A stretch of DNA of 43,724 bases, from positions 1 through 43,724 of the forward strand of contig NZ_JAKEVD010000037.1 of NCBI RefSeq assembly GCF_022398325.1. Direction: 5' to 3'. The DNA comes from Shewanella sp. Isolate13. Lineage in GTDB: Bacteria > Pseudomonadota > Gammaproteobacteria > Enterobacterales > Shewanellaceae. The notes beneath the pieces were generated by a model, which saw only the letters and a list, made by a program, of their open reading frames with translations, was not told where the DNA came from and made no database searches. Position numbers and translations under genes: made by a program. This document shows, one piece after another, positions 26,498-34,695 of this stretch. Within the stretch, counting starts at the first letter, position 1. Each line of letters begins with the position of its first letter.

Positions 26498-27109
26498 ATG
26501 ATGCAAACCACTAAGGTTATTTTACTTCGGCATGGCGAATGTCAAGGTGGCAATATTTTACGCGGCCAGATCGATGTTGCGCTGACAGAACTGGGAGAAC
26601 AGCAGATGCAAACTGCGCTTTCGACTTTGTTTTTAGACGGTTTTTCGCCCGATGTACTGGTGAGCTCGCCGCTTATTCGCTGTGCTAAGGTCGCTCAACT
26701 GTTTGCCGAGGAGCATGAGTTAGGCTTTGCGCTTGAAGACAGGTTTAAAGAGCTGAACTTCGGTGATTGGGACGGGCAAACATTCGATACCCTTTACCAG
26801 CATTATGCTCAGGAGCTTGATAGTTACTGGGCCAACCCTTGGAAAATACCGCCACCCAATGGAGAATCGATGCAAGCGTTCGAGTCCCGCATCGGTGCCG
26901 CTTGGCAGGCAATGCTTGAAGCGTATCAGGGACAGAGTGTGTTATTGGTGACTCATGGCGGCGTGATCCGCCACTTGATGGCAAAAGCATTAGGGATCAG
27001 CCAAGCTAGCGGTTTTTATACTTCGCTTAAACTGCCCTATGCCGCCACGGTGGAGATAGATGTTTTACACGATGGCGATAAGCAGTATACGAGCTTAAAT
27101 TGGGGATAA
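26498..27109 (+). CDS. cobC: Alpha-ribazole phosphatase (histidine phosphatase)
   Basis: A 203-residue phosphoglycerate-mutase-like phosphatase. The catalytic LLRHGE is at residues 9-14 (nucleophile H12), the second arginine in SSPLIRCAKVAQLF, the acid in FKELNFGDWDGQ, and the second histidine in LLVTHGGVIRHLMAKALG. CobC removes the 5'-phosphate of alpha-ribazole phosphate or adenosylcobalamin phosphate in nucleotide-loop assembly. That role is supported by its position before the riboswitch-led cobalamin operon. Other histidine phosphatases share the motifs. An alternative start is the ATG one codon downstream. Its promoter must lie in the gap shared with metH. Confidence 0.85.
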   Translation: MMQTTKVILLRHGECQGGNILRGQIDVALTELGEQQMQTALSTLFLDGFSPDVLVSSPLIRCAKVAQLFAEEHELGFALEDRFKELNFGDWDGQTFDTLYQHYAQELDSYWANPWKIPPPNGESMQAFESRIGAAWQAMLEAYQGQSVLLVTHGGVIRHLMAKALGISQASGFYTSLKLPYAATVEIDVLHDGDKQYTSLNWG

Positions 27110-27117
27110 CGAAGGGT

Positions 27118-27440
27118 TAACAGAAGGACCTAGGAAAGGCAAAGAAAGGTTTTAGGTTCTAGGAAAAGCAAAGAAAGGTTCAAGGAAAGGCAAAAAGCAA
27201 AGACGATTAAAGCAAAGACGATGAAAGCAAAGAAAGGTGCTAGGTTCTAGGTTCTAGGTTCTAGGAAGAGCAAAGACGGTAGAAGCAAAGACGGAAAAGC
27301 GGTTTTAATCTTACATTGTAGGTCGGGCTTTAGCCCGTCATGCTTTTGATTTTCCTAGTAGGGCGCAGCCCGTCCTCGCAGCGTAGCGTCCTAGAACCTA
27401 GCGCCTTCTTCCAAGCAAGGCGATTTGCTAGATAAGAAAA
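27118..27440. repeat. Mosaic repeat array A (after cobC)
   Basis: Non-coding array built from short modules: TTCTAGG heptamers in tandem, GCAAAGACG-type units of about 15 bp, then a palindrome GGTCGGGCTTTAGCCCGTCA (27321-27340) and a 57-bp element at 27344-27401 containing GGGCGCAGCCCG. The last two recur almost unchanged at 38401-38420 and at 38521 and 38763. It separates cobC from the cobalamin riboswitch. Confidence 0.85.
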
Positions 27441-27528
27441 AAGCTCAGCACGCAAATGCTCGAAGGCGTGTTAAACTGCGGCGTTATCTTGTTGGCGCTC
27501 ATAGCGTTAAACTTGTGAAAAAATGAAA

Positions 27529-27654
27529 GTTAGGTGCTTAACGGCATAAAGGGAACCGGAAGTTGACTATAATCAGTGGCTTAGTCCGGACTGTACCCGC
27601 AACTGTAGGGAAGATAGCCCGAAAGCTATTGTCCAAGTCAGATACCTGCCTAAC
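27529..27654 (+). promoter_or_regulatory. Cobalamin (B12) riboswitch
   Basis: Closing stem GTTAGG (27529-27534) pairs with CCTAAC (27649-27654). Inside are the conserved B12 aptamer elements: GGGAA(C)CGG, AGTCCGGACTGTACCCGCAA, and the B12 box AGTCAGATACCTGCC (27636-27650). Adenosylcobalamin binding normally shuts down downstream expression. It lies in front of btuD and the rest of the btu/cob operon. The region after it holds a strong Shine-Dalgarno and a short leader frame. Confidence 0.93.
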
Positions 27655-27752
27655 TTAATATTGTTCGATACATCTTCATCAGTATGTATTGATGGCTAAA
27701 AGTGTATTTATATACGCATTGACTCGAGCGGGCGACTCGGGGGAGACAATAA

Positions 27753-27800
27753 ATGAAACTCGATACCGGGCTAAGAAGCTGGGGCAAACGCTTGTCATGA
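27753..27800 (+). CDS. Possible 15-residue leader peptide before btuD
   Basis: MKLDTGLRSWGKRLS. Its ATG has the strongest Shine-Dalgarno of the region (GGGGGAG at 27738-27744, 8 bases upstream). Its stop TGA overlaps the ATG at 27797 in the btuD frame as ATGA, a standard coupling arrangement. It might let the riboswitch control btuD by masking this one ribosome binding site. It might instead be the relic of an earlier btuD start after a frameshift. Confidence 0.35.
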   Translation: MKLDTGLRSWGKRLS

Positions 27801-28687
27801 CTAAATGGGCAGGCGTAAACAAGCCTTGTTCTCAAGCCGACTCTGACGCAGAAACTGTGCTGTCGGTACAAGACTTAGGCTGGCAGTTAGCTGGTAAAGC
27901 GATTTTATCGGCCATTGAATTTAGCTTAGCTGAAGGCAAGATGCTGGGCATCATCGGCCCTAATGGTGCGGGTAAGTCGAGCTTGCTACGTTGTCTATAC
28001 CGCTTTATTAAGCCAACAACAGGCTGTATTCATCTCTTTGGCGATGACATTAACACCTTGTCGGCCAAGGCGTTCGCGCAGCAAATAGCCGTCGTGCTGC
28101 AAGACACTCCTCATCATTTTGAGATGACCACGGCTCAGCTTGTGGCGCTAGGCTTAACCCCCCATAAAGGTGCGTTTGACTTTACCAGTCGTGGTGACCG
28201 AGAAGTGATCGCTCAAGCTCTTGAAAAGGTAGGTCTGCAAGACAAAGCCAATCAAGCCTATGAGAGCCTATCGGGTGGAGAGAAGCAGCGCGCCTTGATT
28301 GCTCGCGCCATCGTTCAGCGTCCCAAGCTGCTTATTCTCGATGAGCCCACTAATCACTTAGATATTCGCTATCAGATCCAAACCTTGGAGCTGCTTCGTA
28401 GCCTCAATATTACCGTTATTACCTCAATTCACGATCTTAATCTCGCCAGCGCCCTGTGCGATGAGTTATTGCTATTAAATGATGGTTGTTGTGTCGCAAA
28501 AGGATCACCCAAAGCGGTACTCACAGAGCAGCGGATCGCCGAAGTGTTTGATGTCTTCTGTGAAATAAGGCCTCATCCGCAGCATGGTAACCCGCTGATC
28601 AGCTATTTTTACGGCTATGGGCATTCTGGGCATCACATTCGTGATGGTTCAACCCGGTTCGATATCGTTGGAGGCCAAGATGACTAA
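27797..28687 (+). CDS. btuD: Cobalamin ABC transporter ATPase BtuD
   Basis: An ATP-binding subunit of a FecE/BtuD-type importer, 296 residues from this start. Walker A is GPNGAGKSS, the signature LSGGEKQR, Walker B LLILDEPTNHLD, and the switch ITSIHDLNLA. The frame is open upstream to an ATG at 27692 (331 residues), but that start has no Shine-Dalgarno and encodes an unlikely extension. The ATG at 27797 overlaps the stop of a leader frame. The domain itself starts near VLSVQDLGWQL. The C-terminus overlaps btuC by 8 bases. Cobalamin specificity rests on the riboswitch, BtuF and the cob genes; a siderophore importer would look similar. Confidence 0.88.
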   Translation: MTKWAGVNKPCSQADSDAETVLSVQDLGWQLAGKAILSAIEFSLAEGKMLGIIGPNGAGKSSLLRCLYRFIKPTTGCIHLFGDDINTLSAKAFAQQIAVVLQDTPHHFEMTTAQLVALGLTPHKGAFDFTSRGDREVIAQALEKVGLQDKANQAYESLSGGEKQRALIARAIVQRPKLLILDEPTNHLDIRYQIQTLELLRSLNITVITSIHDLNLASALCDELLLLNDGCCVAKGSPKAVLTEQRIAEVFDVFCEIRPHPQHGNPLISYFYGYGHSGHHIRDGSTRFDIVGGQDD

Positions 28688-29735
28688 TCCCACTATTGGC
28701 CAAGTTGGTACGTTAAAGCTGGAGCGGCGACCGATTGAATACCTGCTGTTTACATTACTCCTATTTTTAACTCTGCTCACGCCGTTTGCGGCTACAAGTT
28801 TTGGAGCGGCCACCATTAGTGCCGTCGATGTGTTCAATGTGCTCAATCATAAGCTATTGGGGATTGGCGAATCACTGGGGGTGAGGGAACGAATTATTTG
28901 GGAGCTACGTTTACCACGAGTGTTATTGGCTTTTATCGCCGGAGCTGGGCTGTCGATAGCCGGTAGCGTGCTGCAGACCGTGACCCGCAACCCGTTGGCC
29001 GACCCCTATCTTTTTGGGATCTCATCTGGCGCTTCTTTTGGTGCCGTAGTGGCGTTAACCCTCTTTAGCCAAAGTATGCTCTGGCTCAGTTTACCAGTTG
29101 GTGCCTTTATTGGTGCCAGTCTTTCTGTGGTCATGGTGCTGAGTCTATGTGGCCGCAACTTGAGTACTCAGGTTGAACGTATGCTGCTTTCAGGGGTGGC
29201 GATCTCGTTTATGTTTGGCGCAATGGCGAGCCTGATGCTGTATTTCTCCAGCCCACAAGCGGCCGCCTCTGTGCTGTTTTGGACCTTAGGCAGTTTCGCC
29301 AAAGCTAGCTGGCAAGGTTTGTGGTTGCCCGCTGCAGTGGTGCTGGTTGCAACTTTGATTATTTTACTGAATAAGCGTCAGATTGTGGCGATGCGAGCCG
29401 GTGATGAAACGGCCCATACCTTAGGCATTAATGTGGGCCACCTGCGGCTTAGCATGTTGCTACTGTGTTCGCTAATCACTGCGATTCTGGTGGCCAACTG
29501 TGGCGGTATTGGTTTTATCGGCCTGATGGTGCCCCATACGGTGCGTTTACTGTTTCCGGGGCGATATCCACTGTTATTAACGGCATTGCTGGGCGGACTG
29601 TTTATGGTCTGGGTCGATGTGTTAGCCCGAACAGTGCTCAGTTACCAAGAGTTGCCAGTGGGGATTATTACCTCTGTGATGGGCAGTATTTTCTTTTTAT
29701 TTATTCTAGGCAGTCGCAGCGCGAAGCGGCTCTAG
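28680..29735 (+). CDS. btuC: Cobalamin ABC transporter permease BtuC
   Basis: A 351-residue inner-membrane subunit of the FecCD/BtuC family with about ten spans. It has the family motif LRLPRVLLAFIAGAGLSIAGSVLQTVTRNPLADPYLFGISSGAS, the coupling region MRAGDETAHTLGINVGHLR, and ANCGGIGFIGLMVPHTVRL. I chose the ATG at 28680 because GGAGG lies 6 bases upstream and it overlaps the end of btuD; the longer frame from 28617 lies within btuD. It pairs with BtuD and the periplasmic BtuF at 35.6 kb. Confidence 0.92.
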   Translation: MTNPTIGQVGTLKLERRPIEYLLFTLLLFLTLLTPFAATSFGAATISAVDVFNVLNHKLLGIGESLGVRERIIWELRLPRVLLAFIAGAGLSIAGSVLQTVTRNPLADPYLFGISSGASFGAVVALTLFSQSMLWLSLPVGAFIGASLSVVMVLSLCGRNLSTQVERMLLSGVAISFMFGAMASLMLYFSSPQAAASVLFWTLGSFAKASWQGLWLPAAVVLVATLIILLNKRQIVAMRAGDETAHTLGINVGHLRLSMLLLCSLITAILVANCGGIGFIGLMVPHTVRLLFPGRYPLLLTALLGGLFMVWVDVLARTVLSYQELPVGIITSVMGSIFFLFILGSRSAKRL

Positions 29736-29818
29736 CAAACCATGATATTAGTCGTTGTGGTTAGTTGTGATAGTTGTGCGCGTAATTAATCCTTATTGAG
29801 CGGTTAGGGGAACTAAAG

Positions 29819-30847
29819 ATGTTTGATATTAAACCTGTAAGCACTGAATTTGATGATGTCATTCAGCAAAAAATAGACACTAAAACCAAGCCGTTAGGAG
29901 CGCTGGGCGACCTAGAGACCGTAGCGCTGCAAATTGCTCGGGTACTGGGTAAAGACAAACCACAAATTGCCAATCCAAAGATGATGGTATTTGCCGCCGA
30001 CCATGGTATTGCAGATTCAGGCGTCTCCATAGCGCCGAGTGAAGTCACCACGCAGATGGTGTACAACTTTATGAATGGCGGCGCGGCGATTAACGTATTT
30101 ACCCGTCAGGTTGGTTTCGACTTAGAGGTGATTGATTGTGGCATCTTAAAGCCAATTGAAAATTTACCCGGTGTAATTAATCAGCGTTTAGGCTCTGGAA
30201 CGGGTCCCATTCACAAACGCGCTGCTATGACGCTGGGCGCGGTGAAGCAGGGCTTTAAGATGGCTACCGAGAGAGTCGAATTACACCATCAAAATGGTTG
30301 CAACTTGATTGCGCTCGGCGAGATGGGCATAGGCAACACCTCTTCTGCCGCCGCTATCATGGCAGCGCTAACAGGCATAAAAGTGGAGGATTGTGTCGGT
30401 CGAGGCACTGGTATCGATGCGGCGACTTTTAAGCGCAAGAAGATGCTCGTTGAGCAAGCGCTGCTTGTGCATCATAGTGAACTTGACGATCCAATGCAGG
30501 TTTTGGCTTGTCTCGGCGGTTTCGAGATCGTACAGATGACAGGTGCCATGCTTGCCGCTGCCGAGCGCAATATGCTCATCATTGTTGATGGTTTTATTGC
30601 TAGCGCAGCAGCCTTAGTCGCGGTGAAGATTAACCCTAATGTGCGTGATTATATGATTTTCGCTCATCAGTCTGATGAGAAGGGCCACTTTTTTATGCTG
30701 GAGTTTTTGCAGGCTAAGCCACTCTTAAAGCTTGGCATGAAACTCGGCGAAGGCACGGGCGCAGCGCTCGCACTACCGCTCATTCAGGCGGCGGCCAATT
30801 TCTATAATGAGATGGCCAGCTTTCAAGATGTAGGGATAGAGATTTAA
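29819..30847 (+). CDS. cobT: DMB phosphoribosyltransferase CobT
   Basis: A 342-residue nicotinate-nucleotide:dimethylbenzimidazole phosphoribosyltransferase, which makes alpha-ribazole phosphate, the lower ligand of cobalamin. Conserved parts: TKPLGALGDLE, FAADHGIADSGVSIAPSEVT, NFMNGGAAIN, LGEMGIGNTSSAAA, and LGEGTGAALALPL with the catalytic glutamate near residue 317. It follows btuC by 83 bases in the same direction. GGGGAACTAAAG precedes the ATG. A long repeat array separates it from cobS. Confidence 0.95.
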   Translation: MFDIKPVSTEFDDVIQQKIDTKTKPLGALGDLETVALQIARVLGKDKPQIANPKMMVFAADHGIADSGVSIAPSEVTTQMVYNFMNGGAAINVFTRQVGFDLEVIDCGILKPIENLPGVINQRLGSGTGPIHKRAAMTLGAVKQGFKMATERVELHHQNGCNLIALGEMGIGNTSSAAAIMAALTGIKVEDCVGRGTGIDAATFKRKKMLVEQALLVHHSELDDPMQVLACLGGFEIVQMTGAMLAAAERNMLIIVDGFIASAAALVAVKINPNVRDYMIFAHQSDEKGHFFMLEFLQAKPLLKLGMKLGEGTGAALALPLIQAAANFYNEMASFQDVGIEI

Positions 30848-30860
30848 CAGCCGAAACAAG

Positions 30861-31275
30861 CTGAGACGAACGGCCTACGGCCTTACGAACGTGACTGCGT
30901 CACTACGGAACGCTTCGCTTACGGTTAAAGCTAAGACGGTACAGGCTGAGACGGTATAAGCTGAGACGAACGGCCTGCGGCCTTGCGAACGTGACTGCGT
31001 CACTACGGAACGCTTCGCTTACGGTTAAAGCTAAGACGGTACAGGCTGAGACGGTATAAGCTAAGAAGGTACAGGCTGAGACGAACGGCCTGCGGCCTTG
31101 CGAACGTGACTGCGTCACTACGGAACGCTTCGCTTACGGTTAAAGCTAAGACGGTACAGGCTGAGACGGTATAAGCTAAGACGGTACAAGCTGAGACGAA
31201 CGGCCTGCGGCCTTGCGAACGTGACTGCGTCACTACGGAACGCTTTGCTTACGGTCAAAGCTAAGACGGTACAAG
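30861..31275. repeat. Four direct repeats of 100-115 bp between cobT and cobS
   Basis: Copies begin with CTGAGACGAACGGCCT at 30861, 30961, 31076 and 31191. Each holds nested palindromes (CGGCCTGCGG, GTGACTGCGTCAC, GAACGCTTCGCTT) and GCTAAGACGGTAC units. Copies are nearly identical, and differ in length by one extra 15-bp unit (100 versus 115 bp). The frames they leave open on both strands are repeat artefacts. Related copies lie at about 38611 and 38880. The array lies inside the presumed btu/cob transcript. Confidence 0.92.
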
Positions 31276-31287
31276 CTGAGAGAAAGA

Positions 31288-31425
31288 GTGGAAAGTTATT
31301 GCTTTTCGGTAGTTCGAAGACCGTTCATCTTTGCTTTAACCCGCTCTTATCCGTCTTTGCTTCTTCGGCTTTTTACCGTCTCTGCTATTTTCGGATTTTT
31401 CGTCTTAGCTTTATTCGATATTTTA
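31288..31425. repeat. Inverted-orientation repeat module before cobS
   Basis: Contains CCGTCTTTGC, ACCGTCTCTGC and CGTCTTAGC units, which are the reverse complement of the GCAAAGACGG/GCTAAGACG units in the preceding array, plus GAGTGGAAAGTTAT and GAAGACCGTTC. The same module recurs at about 38970-39078. Its complementarity with the preceding array could fold the cobT-cobS spacer of the mRNA. Confidence 0.7.
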
Positions 31426-31436
31426 AGGATTTTTAC

Positions 31437-32216
31437 ATGCAGGCATGGCATAAGCAGCTCAATTTATTCTTTATTGCGATGGGGTTCTTTACTCGAATTC
31501 CGATGCCTAAATGGGTTGAGGTGGATGCAGATAAACTTAATAAGGCTAGCCGTTATTTCGGCTTGGTGGGCTTGCTGGTGGGCGTCATTAGTGCGGCGGT
31601 TTATACCCTGATGCTGCACTGGGTATCGCCTTCTATTGCCATAGTGCTGGCCATGATAACCAGCGTGTTAGTCACTGGTGGTTTTCATGAAGATGGTCTT
31701 GCCGACACCGCAGATGGCTTAGGGGGAGGCTGGACGGTGGAGGCTAAGCTTAACATCATGAAGGACTCGCGCCTTGGCAGCTACGGAGCACTGGCGTTGG
31801 TGTTAGCCTTGCTGCTAAAGTGGCAACTGCTAACCGAGATTGCACTATTTGACCCAAGCAGTGTGAGCTTAGCGCTGATTGTTGGTCACTGCTTAAGTCG
31901 GGTCGTTGCCGCGAGTTTTATCTTCTCTGAGCCATATGTGAGTGATTCAAGCACCAGCAAGAGTAAGCCCCTTGCCCAAGAGCAGGGGGTAAACGAGTTA
32001 TCTATTTTATTAGTTTTAGGTGTATTGCCACTGCTGTTAGTCGGTTTTGTGCCTGCGTTAGTGTTGATCACGGGTCTTATTATCGTACGGTACGGCTTTA
32101 TTAGATTGTTTCGAAGTCAAATCGGTGGCTATACAGGTGACACATTAGGAGCTGCCCAGCAAGGCAGTGAGCTGAGCTGTTATCTACTTTTGCTTATTTT
32201 AGGAGTAAGTTGGTGA
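31437..32216 (+). CDS. cobS: Cobalamin synthase CobS
   Basis: A 259-residue inner-membrane enzyme (adenosylcobinamide-GDP ribazoletransferase) that joins adenosylcobinamide-GDP with alpha-ribazole. It has FFTRIPMPKWVEV near the start, the metal-binding TGGFHEDGLADTADGLGGG (about residues 77-95), KDSRLGSYGALALV, and GGYTGDTLGAAQQGSEL near the end, all CobS hallmarks. I chose the ATG at 31437 because AAGGA is 8 bases upstream; the frame extends 72 codons further, but that part is repeat sequence. Its stop overlaps the cobU start. Confidence 0.95.
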   Translation: MQAWHKQLNLFFIAMGFFTRIPMPKWVEVDADKLNKASRYFGLVGLLVGVISAAVYTLMLHWVSPSIAIVLAMITSVLVTGGFHEDGLADTADGLGGGWTVEAKLNIMKDSRLGSYGALALVLALLLKWQLLTEIALFDPSSVSLALIVGHCLSRVVAASFIFSEPYVSDSSTSKSKPLAQEQGVNELSILLVLGVLPLLLVGFVPALVLITGLIIVRYGFIRLFRSQIGGYTGDTLGAAQQGSELSCYLLLLILGVSW

Positions 32217-32773
32217 TCCATCTTGTATTAGGCGGTGCCCGTAGCGGCAAGAGTCGTTTCGCCGAGGCGCAAGTGAAACAGCTTTTAGCTGAGACGCAAA
32301 ATGGTGTTGATAGCGAGTGCTTCTACTTCGCCACAGCCCAGGCGTTAGACGCTGAAATGGGCGAGCGTATTCACCACCATCAAACTCAGCGTGGGTCAGA
32401 TACTATTGTTTGGCGCACTATCGAATGCCCCCTAGAGTTAACCGTTGCCCTAAAGGCACATGCTACTGAAAGCAGCATCATCTTAGTGGACTGCTTAACC
32501 CTGTGGTTGACGAATCATCTGTTGCAAAAAGAGCCGCTCTTACAAAAAGAAGATAGTTGGCAACAGGTTAAGGCCGATTTTTTACAACTTTTAAGCGAAT
32601 TGCCGGGGACTGTGGTACTGGTGAGTAATGAGGTTGGCTGCGGCATAGTGCCAATGGGTGAGATAAATCGTCGCTTCGTCGATGAAGCGGGTTGGCTACA
32701 TCAAGATATTGCGGCTATTGCAGACAGAGTCACCTTGGTGACCGCAGGTTTGCCCCTGTGTCTAAAAGGTTAG
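32213..32773 (+). CDS. cobU: Adenosylcobinamide kinase/guanylyltransferase CobU
   Basis: A 186-residue bifunctional enzyme that phosphorylates adenosylcobinamide and then adds GMP. P-loop LGGARSGKSRFAE at the N-terminus, EMGERIHHHQTQR with the guanylylated histidine, ILVDCLTLWLTNHL, and VSNEVGCGIVPMGEINRRFVDEAGWLHQ. The start is GTG at 32213, overlapping the cobS TGA (GTGA), with AGGAG 7 bases upstream. A TTG one codon earlier is less likely. Confidence 0.95.
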   Translation: MIHLVLGGARSGKSRFAEAQVKQLLAETQNGVDSECFYFATAQALDAEMGERIHHHQTQRGSDTIVWRTIECPLELTVALKAHATESSIILVDCLTLWLTNHLLQKEPLLQKEDSWQQVKADFLQLLSELPGTVVLVSNEVGCGIVPMGEINRRFVDEAGWLHQDIAAIADRVTLVTAGLPLCLKG

Positions 32774-32785
32774 GAGAGCCAATTA

Positions 32786-34366
32786 GTGGCAAGGTTAAGT
32801 AATAGCAAAGTTTTGATGGTGCAGGGCACTACATCGGATGCGGGTAAAAGTACTCTGGTGGCAGGGCTGTGTCGCTTGTTTGTGAGAAATGGCGTTAAAG
32901 TCGCGCCGTTTAAGCCGCAAAATATGGCGCTTAATAGCGCTGTCACCATAGATGGCGGCGAGATTGGCCGCGCGCAAGCTTTACAAGCTGTGGCCTGCCA
33001 TCTTGAGCCTCAAATTGACTTTAATCCAATTCTGCTAAAGCCGAGCTCTGACACTGGCTCACAAGTGATAGTGCATGGTAGAGCCTTGATGAAAATGGAG
33101 GCTGAAGATTACTTTGGTAAAAATGCCGAGGGCTACCGCGTTAAAGCGATGGCGGCGGTGCTTGAGTCTTATCAGCGCTTAACAAGCGATTACGACATGT
33201 TGCTGGTGGAAGGGGCGGGCAGCCCAGCCGAGATCAATCTGCGCGAAGGTGATATTGCCAATATGGGCTTCGCCGAAGAGGTGGGTTGCCCTGTCATCAT
33301 CATCGCCGATATCGACAAGGGTGGCGTATTTGCCCATCTGGTCGGAACCTTGGCTCTTTTGAGTGAGTCGGAGCGAGCACGAGTAAAAGGTTTTGTGATT
33401 AACCGTTTTCGTGGCGATATTAGCCTATTGCAAGATGGGCTGGATTGGCTAGAAAACTACACTAATAAACCGGTGCTAGGCGTGCTGCCCTATCTACATG
33501 ACCTGCATTTAGATGCCGAAGATGCCTTAATTGCCGCGCCAGAAAAATCTACTGATACTAAGTTGAAAGTCTTAGTGTTGGTGCTACCGCGGATCAGTAA
33601 CCATACTGATTTTGACCCGCTAAGGTTACACCCGCAAATCGACTTTAATTATGTGTCGCTGCAAACTATTACCAAAACTCAGGCGCAAAAAGCGATTGAT
33701 GAGCCCCATCCACTTCCTGCTGCGGATTTAATCATTATTCCGGGTAGTAAGAATGTGCGTGCCGACCTTGAGTTTATTCGCCAGCAAGGGTGGGATAGCG
33801 CCATTGATAAGCATTTACGCTACGGCGGCAAACTGATGGGGATCTGCGGAGGCTATCAAATGCTCGGTCAGTTAATCGATGACTCACACGGAATAGAAGA
33901 CAGTCCAGGTAATAGCGACGCTTTAGGCTTATTGCCGCTGGTTACCGAGTTAACGGATAACAAGATTTTGCAACAGGTTGAGGGGCATTTGAACTTGCTT
34001 GGTGAAAGGGTACCTGTTGAAGGTTATGAGATCCACTGTGGTCGTTCGCGCTCACTGTTGCCATTAACTCAGCCGTTATCATTAAGCGTCAAGCTCGAAG
34101 CTGGCGATTATGAGCAGAGCGCTGAAGCCCAAGTGCCAGAATTAGAGGGCATGCTGTCAGATGATGGCAATATCTTGGGCACTTATGTTCATGGCTTATT
34201 TGATTCGCCACAGGCATGCCAATTGATTTTGCAATGGGCGGGAATGAAAGATGCGGCAGCGGTTGATGTTAATCAAGTACGCGAGCAGCAACTTGATCGA
34301 TTGGCAGATGTATTAGAGCTGCATCTAGATCTCGATCGACTCGATCAGATCTGGGATCGACATTAA
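32786..34366 (+). CDS. cobQ: Cobyric acid synthase CobQ
   Basis: A 526-residue glutamine-dependent amidotransferase that amidates adenosylcobyrinic acid a,c-diamide at four side chains. The N-terminal half is a dethiobiotin-synthetase-like ATPase (VQGTTSDAGKSTLVAGLC, LLVEGAGSPAEINL, ADIDKGGVFAHLVGTL). The C-terminal half is a class I-like glutaminase with GICGGYQMLG (cysteine nucleophile) and YVHGLFDSP (histidine). GTG start with AGGAG 9 bases upstream, 12 bases after cobU. Its presence in an otherwise salvage-type set suggests use of early corrin intermediates, since no corrin-ring genes are here. Confidence 0.95.
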   Translation: MARLSNSKVLMVQGTTSDAGKSTLVAGLCRLFVRNGVKVAPFKPQNMALNSAVTIDGGEIGRAQALQAVACHLEPQIDFNPILLKPSSDTGSQVIVHGRALMKMEAEDYFGKNAEGYRVKAMAAVLESYQRLTSDYDMLLVEGAGSPAEINLREGDIANMGFAEEVGCPVIIIADIDKGGVFAHLVGTLALLSESERARVKGFVINRFRGDISLLQDGLDWLENYTNKPVLGVLPYLHDLHLDAEDALIAAPEKSTDTKLKVLVLVLPRISNHTDFDPLRLHPQIDFNYVSLQTITKTQAQKAIDEPHPLPAADLIIIPGSKNVRADLEFIRQQGWDSAIDKHLRYGGKLMGICGGYQMLGQLIDDSHGIEDSPGNSDALGLLPLVTELTDNKILQQVEGHLNLLGERVPVEGYEIHCGRSRSLLPLTQPLSLSVKLEAGDYEQSAEAQVPELEGMLSDDGNILGTYVHGLFDSPQACQLILQWAGMKDAAAVDVNQVREQQLDRLADVLELHLDLDRLDQIWDRH

Positions 34367-34695
34367 CTTATCAAGGTTGGGTTGTGTTTAAAGTAAAAAG
34401 TGTATTTATAAGTCTTAAAGCAGATAAAAATGCTAAAGGTGTAAAAAATCATCTTTTTGCTTGAAAGTTAAACGTTGGTTGTGCGCTAACTAAACGATTA
34501 AAATATGATGTGCGGGCTTCATAATTCATATCGTTCAAACCCTCGCCATCACTGAGTTTGTTGTGGGTTTTTAAACTGAGTTGATAAAGACGTTTTTAGC
34601 TGTGAGAGACAAAACTTTAGCCGGGAAGCTGTTGGGTGTTTTTTAGTTTGTTTGCAAATTAGATTAGTGTTTAAGGGATAAAATAGGGAAGTAAT
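34367..34695. other. Intergenic region between cobQ and cobO
   Basis: This 329 bp AT-rich gap has no gene or terminator that I can support. It is long enough for a separate promoter for cobO and btuF. Confidence 0.45.

Noticed and set aside
27692..27796. Upstream start for btuD at 27692
   Set aside because: No Shine-Dalgarno, close to the riboswitch end, and the extra 35 residues match nothing in BtuD; kept only as an alternative.
30903..31233. Two minus-strand frames of 71 and 76 codons with almost the same protein sequence
   Set aside because: They are translations of the 100-115 bp repeat units between cobT and cobS, with no ribosome site and no recognisable protein.
31221..31436. N-terminal extension of cobS by 72 codons
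   Set aside because: The extension is repeat sequence; the ATG at 31437 has an AAGGA site and begins at the normal CobS N-terminus.
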